A stretch of DNA of 64,000 nucleotides from JBMYTN01 sp049604415 (GCA_049604415.1 JBMYTN010000015.1:1-64000), one strand, 5' to 3'; shown: positions 1 to 9,149, counted from the stretch's first letter. Notes: a model not told the origin generated them from the sequence alone. Numbers and translations: made by a program.

Positions 1-1
1 G

Positions 2-247
2 GCCACCTTCGTCTGTGCCTTGGCCCTGTGCTGGCCCGACGAGCATGTAGAAGTCTTTGAAGGCACCGTGGAGGGCGATCTGGTTTGGCCGCCCCGGGGC
101 AGCAATGGCTTTGGCTATGACCCGATCTTTGTCCCAAAAGGCCATAGCCTGACCTTTGGCGAAATGGCGCCGGAAGACAAACATCCGATTTCCCACCGGG
201 CCGCAGCCTTTGAGCTGCTGACCCGTGCCTGTTTCCAGGCTCTGTAA
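2..247 (+). CDS. rdgB: XTP/dITP (non-canonical purine NTP) pyrophosphatase, C-terminal part
   Basis: The window opens inside this gene; 81 codons plus the stop remain. The fragment has the Ham1/RdgB family C-terminal signature: the G-S-N-G-F-G-Y-D-P-I-F segment (substrate pocket), then F-G-E-M and the S-H-R-A-A-A-F motif near the end. Known family role: hydrolysis of ITP, dITP and XTP to the monophosphate, keeping deaminated purines out of DNA and RNA. hemW follows after 14 bp on the same strand, a common rdgB-hemW pairing in Rhodospirillales. The start and N-terminal P-loop-like region lie outside the window. Confidence 0.93.
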   Translation, partial: ATFVCALALCWPDEHVEVFEGTVEGDLVWPPRGSNGFGYDPIFVPKGHSLTFGEMAPEDKHPISHRAAAFELLTRACFQAL

Positions 248-261
248 GGCAGGAGCCGACA

Positions 262-1527
262 ATGGATTTGAGCAGATCCCCCCGTCAGTCCCTGGCCAGT
301 GCCGCCGCGGACGCCAAATCCCGCCAATGCCAGCCGATCCCGGTGGCACAGGAAACGGCGACGGCCTTGGATGCCCCGGATCTTGCCCTTTATGTCCATT
401 GGCCGTTTTGCCTATCGAAATGCCCCTATTGCGACTTCAACTCCCATGTCATCGACCGCATTGACCAGGAGCGCTGGCAAGCGGCCCTGATCAAGGACAT
501 GAAAACCCAGGCCGAACGCACCGGCCCCCGTCGGCTGTCCAGCGTGTTTTTTGGCGGCGGCACGCCCTCGACCATGGATCCGGCGGTGGTTGGCGCGATT
601 TTGGACACCGCCACCGCGCTGTGGACCCCAGCCTCGGGTTTTGAGGTCACCCTGGAGGCCAATCCCGGGGCCGCCGATGCCAAGCGCTTTGATGGCTACC
701 GGGCTGCCGGGGTGCAAAGGCTGTCCCTTGGCGTCCAATCCCTGAACAACGCCGCGCTCAGTTTCCTGGGCCGCCGCCATTCCGCCTGCGAGGCCATGCG
801 GGCGCTGGATCTGGCCCGGGAGCGCTTCGACCGCATCGCCATTGACCTGATCTATGCCCGGCCCGGCCAGTCACAACAGGATTGGCTGCGCGAGTTGGGC
901 GATGTGCTGAAGCTCGGCATGGATCATGTGTCGCTCTATCAGCTGACCATCGAGCCCGGCACCCGGTTTTTTGTCGAACATGCCCGGGGGGATTTCACCC
1001 TGCCGGAGGAAGATGGCGCGCTGGATCTGTTCTTAGAAACCCGGCGCTGCCTGACCGAGGCGGGCATGCCGGCCTATGAGACCTCTAACCACGCCCGGAT
1101 CGGCCAGGAATGCCGCCACAATATGACCTATTGGCGTGGCGGCGATTATCTCGGTGTCGGTCCCGGAGCCCATGGCCGGGTGCGCCTGGCCGACGGCCCC
1201 CATGCCACCGTAGGACACAAAGCGCCGGAATGCTGGATGCGCCGGGTCGAAGAGCATGGCCATGGCCTGAAAGAGGACCGGCTGCTCGATGAGCGCGAGC
1301 GGGCCATTGAAGCGGTCATGACCGGGCTGCGCCTGAGCGAGGGCATTGACGCCTTCCGCTTCGAGGCCATGACCGGCGTCCCCTTGGAAGACGTCCTGGA
1401 CCGGGATTGCTTCTCTTTGCTGGTCGATGACGGCCTGGCGGAAGGCGATCCGGCCTTCGGGGTCAAGGTCACCGAGGCTGGCGCGCCGCTGCTCAACACC
1501 CTGTCGGCCTGTTTGATCGCCCTCTAA
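262..1527 (+). CDS. hemW: Radical SAM family heme chaperone HemW
   Basis: A 421-residue protein of the HemN-like radical SAM family. The iron-sulfur CxxxCxxC motif is C50, C54, C57, followed by the F-N-S-H typical of HemW, and the GGGTPS SAM-binding segment lies at about 98-103. HemW binds heme and delivers it to respiratory proteins; older annotations call it oxygen-independent coproporphyrinogen oxidase, but the short HemW form lacks the residues for that reaction. The ATG has an AGGAG ribosome site 7 bp upstream. The first ~40 residues are a variable extension ahead of the conserved core. It is probably co-transcribed with rdgB. Confidence 0.93.
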   Translation: MDLSRSPRQSLASAAADAKSRQCQPIPVAQETATALDAPDLALYVHWPFCLSKCPYCDFNSHVIDRIDQERWQAALIKDMKTQAERTGPRRLSSVFFGGGTPSTMDPAVVGAILDTATALWTPASGFEVTLEANPGAADAKRFDGYRAAGVQRLSLGVQSLNNAALSFLGRRHSACEAMRALDLARERFDRIAIDLIYARPGQSQQDWLRELGDVLKLGMDHVSLYQLTIEPGTRFFVEHARGDFTLPEEDGALDLFLETRRCLTEAGMPAYETSNHARIGQECRHNMTYWRGGDYLGVGPGAHGRVRLADGPHATVGHKAPECWMRRVEEHGHGLKEDRLLDERERAIEAVMTGLRLSEGIDAFRFEAMTGVPLEDVLDRDCFSLLVDDGLAEGDPAFGVKVTEAGAPLLNTLSACLIAL

Positions 1528-1551
1528 ACCGATCAACGCCGCCGAATTGCT

Positions 1552-1974
1552 CTAGACGCTGGGCACGCCGCCTTGGCGGTAGCGGCTTTCATGCACATCG
1601 CGCAAGCAAGCCCCATCGGAGGCCGCCCCGCCACCGCGCCGATTGCGGGCCTCGATATGGCGCACGACCATGCGCCCGCCCTGTTCCGCCAGATAGAAAT
1701 CCAGCACACAGGATTGGCCGAGATATTGCCAGACCTGGGAGGGCGGTTCTTTGCGCAGCAGGCTCGGGCGGCCCAATGCCGCTTGCACCGCCCCGCTGTC
1801 CTTACCCTGGAGCACGGCGGGTGAGGAAATGCTCAGCGGCGGAGCATTGGAAAACCCACCACCGCCGCTCTCCGGGGCGCAGGCCACCGCCGTCAGAGCG
1901 ACAAAGCCGAGCCCGATGAGGAGGCGCGGGACGCGTCGTGCGAGGCTCAAGCCGGGGCCTCGTCGTCCAGGCAT
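1552..1974 (-). CDS. Small putative lipoprotein
   Basis: A 140-residue protein of no family I recognise. It has a basic N-terminus, a hydrophobic stretch at about 18-30 and a lipobox-like L-T-A-V-A-C with the candidate lipidated cysteine at C32, so it is probably an exported lipoprotein. The mature part has a Q-A-A-L-G-R-P-x-x-L segment followed by W-Q-Y and a C-V-L-D-F-Y strand, which resembles the short SmpA/BamE-like fold seen in many alphaproteobacterial hypothetical lipoproteins; this resemblance is weak. The start overlaps the end of the upstream bactofilin gene by 28 bp, pointing to one transcript. Confidence 0.75.
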   Translation of the reverse strand: MPGRRGPGLSLARRVPRLLIGLGFVALTAVACAPESGGGGFSNAPPLSISSPAVLQGKDSGAVQAALGRPSLLRKEPPSQVWQYLGQSCVLDFYLAEQGGRMVVRHIEARNRRGGGAASDGACLRDVHESRYRQGGVPSV

Positions 1975-2828
1975 TCCATGGTGCCTTTGATCAGGCCGCC
2001 TTCTTCAACCACCAAGGTTTTGTAGCGCACAGTACCGATTATCAGGCCACCGGCCCGCACCGTCAGTTTTTCCCGGGCGGTCACAGTGCCTTCCAAGCGA
2101 CCGCTGATATCGGCCTCGGCAATGTCGGCGGTGCCTTTGAACAGGCCCTGTTCGGCGACCTCAATTGCTTTGGCGTCGGTCAGATTGGCTTCAACCTCGC
2201 CTTCGACCACCAAACGGTCGCAGGCAGAGATCTCGCCGGACAATTTGATCTCGCGGCCAACAATGAGTTTTTTGCCCTCGTCATCGGGCTTGGTGTCGCG
2301 GCGGCTGCCCGGGATATCAACGATCCGGCGGGTCGGATCCTTATAGGGCGCGATGGGCGTGCGCGGAGCGGCCATGGAAGGAAGTCCTCTTTTGGAAGCT
2401 GGTGAGAGAGGGGTAGCGCTATAGCCCCGCTCCGGTCCACTGATTTCCCGGCTTTCGGCAAAATTGCTGGTCGGCTCGGGCAGGGGTCGGCTGATGGCGT
2501 CGGTCTCCCGAGCAGCCTCGACCGCCTGCAAGGAGGGCAAATCCGCTGGCTCCTCTATGACGCTGGATGCCGAAGCAGCAGGGGTTGAGCTGCTGCCCAA
2601 ACTGCCTGGAATTTCAGGGACATCTGACACCGGCGCGGAGGCCACAGCGGCAGGAGCGAAGTCGGGGCTGCGATTGGCGGCTTCTGGCACAAAATCCGGT
2701 GTGCCTTCAGAGGGTTGAAAGCCGGTTTGGCCCGGTTCCGTCTCCCCGGGGGTGAAGGCGGTGGGTTCCTCGGGCGAAACCGCAGTGGCTTTGGCTTCTG
2801 CCTTGGCTTGGGACCGCTTGCCAAACAT
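1947..2828 (-). CDS. Bactofilin (polymer-forming cytoskeletal protein)
   Basis: 293 residues. The last ~110 residues are a bactofilin (DUF583) domain: short hydrophobic-glycine repeats such as L-I-V-G-R-E-I-K-L-S-G and V-V-E-G-E-V-E-A that fold into a beta helix and polymerise. About 180 residues before it are rich in Pro, Ala, Ser and Glu and look disordered, longer than usual for bactofilins. Bactofilins scaffold cell-shape, stalk and polarity functions at the inner membrane. The start ATG follows a GGGAG site about 9-10 bp upstream. The next gene, a small putative lipoprotein, overlaps its 3' end. Confidence 0.9.
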   Translation of the reverse strand: MFGKRSQAKAEAKATAVSPEEPTAFTPGETEPGQTGFQPSEGTPDFVPEAANRSPDFAPAAVASAPVSDVPEIPGSLGSSSTPAASASSVIEEPADLPSLQAVEAARETDAISRPLPEPTSNFAESREISGPERGYSATPLSPASKRGLPSMAAPRTPIAPYKDPTRRIVDIPGSRRDTKPDDEGKKLIVGREIKLSGEISACDRLVVEGEVEANLTDAKAIEVAEQGLFKGTADIAEADISGRLEGTVTAREKLTVRAGGLIIGTVRYKTLVVEEGGLIKGTMECLDDEAPA

Positions 2829-2951
2829 ATAGTCTTTCTCCCATCTGACATCCGGATTGGCGTAAGCCTTGGGTTATCCGAACTGACCTTTCCCGAGCGG
2901 CGCTTTTGGCTTTTTCCAGCCATTCCGCCGAGTCGCGTGACCAGCGCCAGT

Positions 2952-3626
2952 TTACGCTGACTGGTCCCCTCGCCGCAATCTTTCACAAATATGCACCATG
3001 AAGGCGGTTCCCAAGACCGGTGACAAAAGATTGAGCACTGGGATGGTGGACAGGAAGGCGATCAGCGCGCCGCAGAGCACCAAATAGCCCCGGCGTTCGG
3101 TCCAGATCCGCTTCACCGCCTTGCGGTCCATACGGCGCAGGGAGACGACCTCAAAATACTCCCGTCCAAGCAAAAAGCCGTTCAGCACATAAAAAATCAC
3201 GAGATTAAGTGCCGGGACCAGCAAATAGAGCGGCAGAGCCAACAGATTGAAAACAATCGCTTTGCCCAGCAGTGCCAGACCCGAGAGCAAGGCATCGGGG
3301 ATCGCCACCGGATGGGCCGGGGGCAAATGGGGATAGTGGCGGTCTTCCACCGCATCGGCGACGGTTTCCAGGAAGAACCCGGCGAACATGGTCAGAATGG
3401 CGGGAAAAATCATCATCGACAGGGCAAAGGCCAGAATGCCGATGCCCCATTCCAAGGCCCAATTGGCCCAGCCCATGTCAAAGGCTTCCAGCTGACCCAG
3501 GCCCCAGACCATGCCCGCAAACACCAGAATATAGGCCAGCACTGTCAGGCCGAGGGCGCGGAACACCACCGCACGGATGCGCGGATCGGGCAATTGGGCA
3601 AAGGCGGAAGACAACGCAGCAAACAT
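2952..3626 (-). CDS. EI24/CysZ-like integral membrane protein
   Basis: About 225 residues from the ATG at 3626, chosen because AGGAG lies 8 bp before it; the frame could extend to 3716 but that extension has no ribosome site and is arginine-rich. Four or more hydrophobic segments are visible, with the conserved G-R-E-Y-F-E loop and the R-R-M-D/R region of the EI24 (etoposide-induced 2.4, CysZ) family. CysZ proteins move sulfate into the cell, but most alphaproteobacterial EI24 members are uncharacterised and no cys genes are nearby, so a sulfate role is not supported by context. Confidence 0.85.
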   Translation of the reverse strand: MFAALSSAFAQLPDPRIRAVVFRALGLTVLAYILVFAGMVWGLGQLEAFDMGWANWALEWGIGILAFALSMMIFPAILTMFAGFFLETVADAVEDRHYPHLPPAHPVAIPDALLSGLALLGKAIVFNLLALPLYLLVPALNLVIFYVLNGFLLGREYFEVVSLRRMDRKAVKRIWTERRGYLVLCGALIAFLSTIPVLNLLSPVLGTAFMVHICERLRRGDQSA

Positions 3627-3794
3627 CAACTCAACTCCTGAAAGAACGGCGTACACGCAACCAAAAGCGACAGGTCTGCAGCGGAAATCGCGTTTTTGGA
3701 CCCGCCTTGCGCCCAAAAAACCCGGTATCCGTGGCTGGAATATGACAGTGCGGGGAAATCGGACCTCTGAACGCCACAGTCCGGGACTGGCTGG

Positions 3795-3822
3795 TTGCGG
3801 CGCAAAGCGTCCTCGGTATACT
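3795..3822 (+). promoter_or_regulatory. Candidate sigma-70 promoter
   Basis: TTGCGG at 3795-3800 and TATACT at 3817-3822, spaced by 16 bp. This matches the housekeeping -35/-10 pattern reasonably well. The expected transcript would begin near 3829 and run into a short ATG reading frame at 3850 that has its own AGGAAGG ribosome site, and then towards the kinase gene at 4105. Confidence 0.4.
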
Positions 3823-3849
3823 GCGCCGCGACAAAATCAGGAAGGGCGG

Positions 3850-3982
3850 ATGGACAGCCCAAGCCCCGGCGCGCTGGATCCCGGATGATCCGGAAGCGCC
3901 CTTGGCCATTCCCAGACCTGACGCCGCGACAGATGCATCCGACGCCGTGATGTCGTTGCGGACAAGAACCGGGGAGGCTTAA
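3850..3982 (+). other. Possible small gene with a +1 frame change
   Basis: A promoter-like pair (3795-3822), an AGGAAGG site at 3839-3845 and an ATG at 3850 line up as a normal gene start, but the frame ends at TGA 3886-3888 after 12 codons. Skipping one base near 3883 joins it to an open frame that runs to TAA at 3980-3982, giving a ~43-residue acidic, Pro/Ala-rich peptide. The joined frame has the high-GC codon use of the neighbours. It could be a frameshifted or decayed small gene, a sequencing error, a leader peptide, or chance. I know no family for it. The rest of the 3627-4104 gap holds nothing else I can support. Confidence 0.25.
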
Positions 3983-4104
3983 GCGCTCCCCCAACTGGCT
4001 TTGCTTTCGATGGCCGGATCGGACGATGGCAGGATTTGGATCCCGTGATCCAGACCCTGGGCTTCGGTTTGTGCCCTGCGTGATATGAGGAGATCCGACA
4101 GACC

Positions 4105-5112
4105 ATGGCCGGAAATCAATTTGATGTGGTGGGGATCGGCAATGCGATCGTGGACGTCCTGTCCCATGCCGAAGACAGCTTTATCGCCGCGAAGGGCCTC
4201 GCCAAAGGCTCGATGAACCTGATCGATCAAGCCACCGCCGATGCGCTCTATAAGGAAATGGGTCCGGGCATCGAAGCCTCCGGCGGTTCTGCGGGCAACA
4301 CCATGGCCGGTGTCGCCTCCCTGGGCGGACGCGGGGCCTATATCGGCAAGGTCGCCAATGACACCCTGGGCGAGATCTTCCGCCATGACATCAAATCCGT
4401 TGGTCTGAATTTCGACACCGCGCCACTGATCAGCGCCGATGGGCCGTCCACTGCCCGCTGCCTGATCCTGGTCAGCCCGGATGCGGAGCGGACCATGAAC
4501 ACCTTCCTGGGGGCTTGCACCCGGCTGGCCCCGGAAGACATTGACGGCGCACTGATCGCCCAGGGCTCGATCACCTATGTTGAGGGCTATCTGTGGGATC
4601 TGGATGCGGCCAAGCAAGCCATCGTCAAGGCCGCTGATGTGGCACATGAGGCCGGACAGAAGTTTTCCCTGACTCTGTCGGACAGCTTCTGCGTCATGCG
4701 CCACAAGGCGGAATTCCTGGATCTGATCCGCAATAAGGTCGACATTCTGTTTGCCAATGAGGCGGAAATCACCGCCTTGTTTGACACCGACAGCCTGGAC
4801 ACCGCCACCGCCGCCCTGAAGGGCCTGTGCCAAACCGCTGCCCTGACCCGCAGCGGCGAGGGCTGCCGGATGATGGATGGCGAAACCATTCTCGACATTC
4901 CGGCCCAGCCGGTGGCCACCTTGGTCGACACCACCGGGGCCGGGGACCAGTTTGCCGCCGGGGTGCTGACGGGCCTGGCCCAAGGCGCTTCCCTGGAGCG
5001 GGCCGGGCAAATGGGCACGGTCGCCGCAGCGGAAGTGATTTCCCATTTTGGGGCCCGCCCCGAGGTGACCTCTTTGAAAGCCCTGGTGGAGGAGAAATTG
5101 GGACCGGCCTAA
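4105..5112 (+). CDS. PfkB-family carbohydrate kinase, adenosine-kinase-like
   Basis: 335 residues. The PfkB signature near the C-terminus, D-T-T-G-A-G-D-Q-F-A-A-G, starts at D275, with the catalytic base Asp281. The N-terminal G-G-S-A-G-N-T pattern at about 57-63 is the sugar-binding PfkB motif 1. Family members phosphorylate adenosine, ribose, fructose or related substrates with ATP; the N-terminal D-V-V-G-I-G-N-A-I-V-D start is characteristic of the alphaproteobacterial group annotated as adenosine kinase, which is my best guess. The ATG follows a GAGGAG site. It is followed after 112 bp by typA. Confidence 0.85.
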   Translation: MAGNQFDVVGIGNAIVDVLSHAEDSFIAAKGLAKGSMNLIDQATADALYKEMGPGIEASGGSAGNTMAGVASLGGRGAYIGKVANDTLGEIFRHDIKSVGLNFDTAPLISADGPSTARCLILVSPDAERTMNTFLGACTRLAPEDIDGALIAQGSITYVEGYLWDLDAAKQAIVKAADVAHEAGQKFSLTLSDSFCVMRHKAEFLDLIRNKVDILFANEAEITALFDTDSLDTATAALKGLCQTAALTRSGEGCRMMDGETILDIPAQPVATLVDTTGAGDQFAAGVLTGLAQGASLERAGQMGTVAAAEVISHFGARPEVTSLKALVEEKLGPA

Positions 5113-5224
5113 GGCTTGGGTCTGCCCCTTCACCACACACGCAACCGTCCCCCGACTTTTAGACCACTTAGACGGCCCTGGCGGGTCCTCCCTCCCGCTG
5201 GCGCCCCTTAAGGGATGCACGAGC

Positions 5225-7057
5225 ATGGAACTGCGCAACATCGCCATCATCGCCCACGTTGACCATGGCAAAACCACCCTGGTCGACGCCCTTCTCGGCC
5301 AAAGTGGGGCCATCAAAGGCCACCAAAAGGTCCAGGAACGGGCGATGGATTCCAACGATCTGGAAAAGGAACGGGGCATCACCATCCTGGCCAAATGCAC
5401 TTCGGTGGAATGGAACGGGATGCGGATCAACATTGTCGACACCCCGGGACACGCCGATTTCGGCGGCGAGGTGGAGCGGATCCTGTCCATGGTTGACGGG
5501 GTGATCCTGTTGGTCGATGCCGCCGAAGGCCCGCTGCCGCAAACCAAATTTGTGCTCGGCAAAGCCTTGGCTCTGGGCCTGCAGCCGATTGTGGTGGTCA
5601 ATAAAATCGACCGCCCCGACGCCCGCGCCTATGAGGTCCATGACGAGGTCTTTGACCTGTTTGCCAATCTGGACGCCGATGAGGGCCAATTGGACTTCCC
5701 CTGCCTCTATGCCTCTGGCCGTCAAGGCTGGGCCGTGCATGAGGTCGAAGAAGCCGAGGCCGAGGGCGAAAAGGATCTGAAGCCGCTGTTCCAACTGATT
5801 GTTGACCATGTGCCCGCCCCGAAGGGCGACCGGGAGGCCCCGTTCTCCATGCTGGTCACCACCTTGGAATATGACAGCTTCCTGGGCCGCATCCTGACCG
5901 GGCGGATTTTGACCGGCCGGGCCAAGGTCAATATGCCGATCAAATCCATGTCCCGCTCCGGCCAGGTTCTGGAGCAGGGCCGGGCATCGAAGCTGCTGTC
6001 CTTCCGGGGTCTGGAGCGGGTGCCAGTGGACGAGGCCGAAGCCGGGGACATCATCGCCATTGCCGGTCTGTCCAGCACCACCGTGGCCGACACCATCTGC
6101 GTGCCGGAAATCGAAGAGCCGCTGGAAGCCCTGCCGATTGATCCGCCGACCCTGGCCATGACCTTCTCGGTCAATGACAGCCCCTATGCGGGCCAAGAGG
6201 GCGACAAGGTCACCAGCCGGGTGATCGGGGCGCGTTTGGCCCGGGAAGCCGAGGGCAATGTGGCGATCCGGATCCGGGAAACCGAAGACAAGGACGCCTT
6301 CGAAGTCGCCGGGCGCGGTGAATTGCAGCTTGGCGTGCTGATCGAAACCATGCGCCGGGAAGGCTTTGAGCTGTCGATCTCGCGGCCTCGGGTGCTGTTC
6401 CGCAGCAATGAAAACGGCCAGCGCGAAGAGCCGGTGGAAGAAGTCGTCATCGATGTGGATGAAGAATTCTCCGGCTCAGTGGTGGAAAAAATGTCCCTGC
6501 GCAAGGCGGAACTGGTGGAAATGCGCCCGTCCGGTGGCGGCAAGTCCCGTCTAGTGTTCCACGCACCGTCTCGGGGCCTGATCGGCTATCACGGCGAGTT
6601 CCTGACCGACACCCGAGGCACCGGGATCATGAACCGCCTGTTCCACGGCTACACCGCCTATAAGGGCCCGATTGAGGGCCGCCGGGCCGGGGTGCTGATC
6701 TCCAATGGGACCGGCGAGGCCGTCGGCTATGCGCTGAACAGCCTTCAAGAACGCGGCATCATGTTTGTCGAGCCGGGCACCAAGGTTTATGAAGGCATGG
6801 TGGTAGGCGAAAACAGCCGCCCCAATGACCTGGAGGTCAATGTGCAAAAGGCCAAGCAATTGACCAATGTGCGGGCCTCAGGCAAGGATGACGCCTTGAA
6901 ACTGACCCCGCCTAAGGTGATGAGCTTGGAAGAAGCCCTGGCCTATATTCAGGATGACGAGCTTTTGGAAGTCACGCCGTCCTCTTTGCGGGTGCGCAAG
7001 CGCTATCTGATTGCCCATGAACGCAAAAAGGCCGCCAAGCAGGCCGAGGCGGGCTAA
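5225..7057 (+). CDS. typA: Ribosome-associated GTPase TypA/BipA
   Basis: 610 residues, the normal length for the family. Translation-factor GTPase motifs are present: P-loop A-H-V-D-H-G-K-T-T at 10-18, the G3 D-T-P-G-H-A-D-F segment near 73-80 and N-K-I-D at about 127-130. Elongation-factor-like domains II, III and V and the BipA-specific C-terminal domain follow. TypA binds the 70S ribosome and helps 50S assembly and stress adaptation. The ampG-like transporter gene begins only 8 bp after its stop, so the two are probably co-transcribed. Confidence 0.97.
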   Translation: MELRNIAIIAHVDHGKTTLVDALLGQSGAIKGHQKVQERAMDSNDLEKERGITILAKCTSVEWNGMRINIVDTPGHADFGGEVERILSMVDGVILLVDAAEGPLPQTKFVLGKALALGLQPIVVVNKIDRPDARAYEVHDEVFDLFANLDADEGQLDFPCLYASGRQGWAVHEVEEAEAEGEKDLKPLFQLIVDHVPAPKGDREAPFSMLVTTLEYDSFLGRILTGRILTGRAKVNMPIKSMSRSGQVLEQGRASKLLSFRGLERVPVDEAEAGDIIAIAGLSSTTVADTICVPEIEEPLEALPIDPPTLAMTFSVNDSPYAGQEGDKVTSRVIGARLAREAEGNVAIRIRETEDKDAFEVAGRGELQLGVLIETMRREGFELSISRPRVLFRSNENGQREEPVEEVVIDVDEEFSGSVVEKMSLRKAELVEMRPSGGGKSRLVFHAPSRGLIGYHGEFLTDTRGTGIMNRLFHGYTAYKGPIEGRRAGVLISNGTGEAVGYALNSLQERGIMFVEPGTKVYEGMVVGENSRPNDLEVNVQKAKQLTNVRASGKDDALKLTPPKVMSLEEALAYIQDDELLEVTPSSLRVRKRYLIAHERKKAAKQAEAG

Positions 7058-7065
7058 GGATCAGC

Positions 7066-8688
7066 ATGGCAGAGCCGGTATCGCAGGACATAACGGGGCA
7101 AAGCGCCTCTGAGCGCAGCTGGGGCCAAGCCTGTCGCGAGGCCCTGCGCCCCGAAGTCCTGCGGATGGGCTTTTTAGGCTTTTCCGCCGGTCTGCCGATC
7201 CTGTTGATCTTTTCCACCCTGTCGGTCTGGCTGCGCGAGGCCGGGGTGGACCGCTCCACGGTGACCTTCCTCAGCTGGGCCGCGCTGGGCTATTCGTTTA
7301 AATTTGTCTGGGCGCCTTTGGTCGACCGGCTGCCGGTTCCAGTTTTGACCAAACGGCTCGGGCGGCGTCGGGGCTGGATGCTCACCGCGCAATTGGCCCT
7401 GATCGGGGCCATGCTCTGGACCTCGGCCTTTGATCCGATCACCGGCATCCTTTATTCGGCCATCGGCGCAGTGCTGATCGGCTTTGCCTCGGCCACCCAA
7501 GATATTGTCATCGACGCCTATCGCATTGAATCCGCCGATGCCCGGCTGCAATCGATGATGTCGTCCTTCTATATCGCGGGCTATCGGGTCGGCATGTTGG
7601 TTGCCGGAGCCGGGGCACTGTGGCTGGCGGAGGGCCTGGCCGAACCGGGCGTGGCCTATGATTTCAGCGCCTGGGCCTGGACCTACCGCATCATGGCCGT
7701 TGCCATGCTGATCGGGGTGCTTACCACCCTCCTGATCCCGGAGCCCACCATCAAAGGGGCCAGCAAAGATCCCGGCCTGGCAGCCTCGGTTTCCGATCAG
7801 ATCCGCTTTTTGGGCGCATTTTTGCTCTGCGCAGCGGGCTTTGTCGGGGCCTTTACCCTATTGGGCGCGCCTCTGGCCGCCTTGTCCGCCAGCTTGCAAG
7901 AGAGCTTGGGGTTTGCCAAACATCTGGCCGGGTTTCTCACCGCGAGCCTGCGCTTGATCCTGGCCGTCGGGGCGGCGCTGTTGGTCGGCCTGGCCACCAC
8001 GCGGTTCGGCGTTGTGCCGCTGGCCCGCCTGCGCCATGCCTATTACGACCCGGTCTCCGATTTCTTTGAGCGGTATGGCAAGGTCGCCCTGTTGCTGCTT
8101 GTTTTGATTGGCACTTACCGCATTGCCGATGTGGTGATGGGGGTGATTGCCAATGTGTTTTATATCGATCTGGGCTTCACCAAGGGCGACATCGCCACCT
8201 ACACCAAATTCTGGGGTCTGATCGCCACCTTGATCGGCGGCTTCCTGGGCGGGCTGTTTGCGCTGCGCTTCGGGGTGATGCGGGCGATGATGACCGGAGC
8301 GCTGCTGGCGGCAGTGACCAATGTCCTGTTTGCCGTGTTGGCCGGGATCGGACCCAGCACACCGGCTTTGGCGGTGGTGATTGTCGCGGACAATATCTCA
8401 GCGGGCATGGCCTCAGCGGCCTTTGTCGCCTATTTGTCCAGCCTAACCAATGTGTCCTTCACGGCAATGCAATATGCCCTGTTCAGCTCTCTGATGACCC
8501 TGTTTCCGAAGCTGCTGGCGGGCTATTCCGGCGGCATGGTCGATGCGGTGGGTTATCAGAGCTTCTTTATCGGCACCGCCTTGCTCGGCTTGCCGGTATT
8601 GGTCCTGGTCTGGCTGGCAGCCCGACTGACCCCGCCCGATGCGACGCCGGATCCGAACCGGGCCGTGGCCGAGGATCCGGGACCATGA
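7066..8688 (+). CDS. ampG: AmpG-family MFS muropeptide transporter
   Basis: 540 residues with about 12-14 hydrophobic segments. The T-Q-D-I-V-I-D-A-Y-R-I-E motif at about 145-155 is diagnostic for AmpG-type permeases, which import GlcNAc-anhydroMurNAc peptides from the periplasm for cell-wall recycling. Length is at the upper end for the family, with an additional central loop (about residues 320-340) seen in long alphaproteobacterial AmpG proteins. The gene follows typA by 8 bp. No beta-lactamase or ampD lies nearby. The substrate assignment rests on family only. Confidence 0.88.
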   Translation: MAEPVSQDITGQSASERSWGQACREALRPEVLRMGFLGFSAGLPILLIFSTLSVWLREAGVDRSTVTFLSWAALGYSFKFVWAPLVDRLPVPVLTKRLGRRRGWMLTAQLALIGAMLWTSAFDPITGILYSAIGAVLIGFASATQDIVIDAYRIESADARLQSMMSSFYIAGYRVGMLVAGAGALWLAEGLAEPGVAYDFSAWAWTYRIMAVAMLIGVLTTLLIPEPTIKGASKDPGLAASVSDQIRFLGAFLLCAAGFVGAFTLLGAPLAALSASLQESLGFAKHLAGFLTASLRLILAVGAALLVGLATTRFGVVPLARLRHAYYDPVSDFFERYGKVALLLLVLIGTYRIADVVMGVIANVFYIDLGFTKGDIATYTKFWGLIATLIGGFLGGLFALRFGVMRAMMTGALLAAVTNVLFAVLAGIGPSTPALAVVIVADNISAGMASAAFVAYLSSLTNVSFTAMQYALFSSLMTLFPKLLAGYSGGMVDAVGYQSFFIGTALLGLPVLVLVWLAARLTPPDATPDPNRAVAEDPGP

Positions 8689-8738
8689 CCACCGCCAGAT
8701 CGCCTCGGCGGGGGGTGGCGCTAAGGTCAGGAACGGGC

Positions 8739-9149
8739 TCAGCTGCCCGCTTGGCTGTAATCGGCGTAGGATTTTTCTTCCACCAGCGCCGAGCCCATCA
8801 GCAGATTGACCTCTTTTTTCAGCGCCGCACGCCGGTCATTGGTGTGGTAGACCGCCCGCGCCAAGGCAATGAAGGACGAGCCGAAATCCTGTCGGGCTTC
8901 ATGGTCGCGGATGTCGTCCTCAATCTGCCACAGCTCCTTGTTGACCGCCTTCAAATCCCGGGTCAAATCCGCCAACCCCGCCGGAGGGCTGTCCACCGCC
9001 GTTGCTTGGACCGCAGCCAGGGCGTCGCGTTCGGTGCGGACATTGTCCAGCTTCGCCGGGTCGGAGATCTTTTCGCATTTGATCTCCAAAATCGTCAGGC
9101 GGTCGATCAGATCCCCCCAGCTGACGGGGGCAAGCAGGGTTGCAGGCAT
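8739..9149 (-). CDS. DUF6165-like small protein next to a glycosyltransferase
   Basis: 136 residues from the ATG at 9149, picked because GGAG sits about 8 bp before it; an upstream start at 9182 has no such site. The sequence starts with the P-V-S-W-G-D-L-I-D-R-L-T-I-L-E-I-K pattern that I associate with DUF6165, a family of unknown function often found with glycosyltransferase or methyltransferase genes. It is helical and charged, with no membrane segment, probably a coiled-coil-like cytoplasmic protein. It is divergent from the GT9 gene at 9272. Confidence 0.75.
   Translation of the reverse strand: MPATLLAPVSWGDLIDRLTILEIKCEKISDPAKLDNVRTERDALAAVQATAVDSPPAGLADLTRDLKAVNKELWQIEDDIRDHEARQDFGSSFIALARAVYHTNDRRAALKKEVNLLMGSALVEEKSYADYSQAGS

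Noticed and set aside
3979..5601. 540-codon minus-strand open frame across the PfkB kinase and typA
   Set aside because: Antisense shadow of two clear plus-strand genes in high-GC DNA; the translation matches no family and is rich in Gly, Gln, His and Arg.
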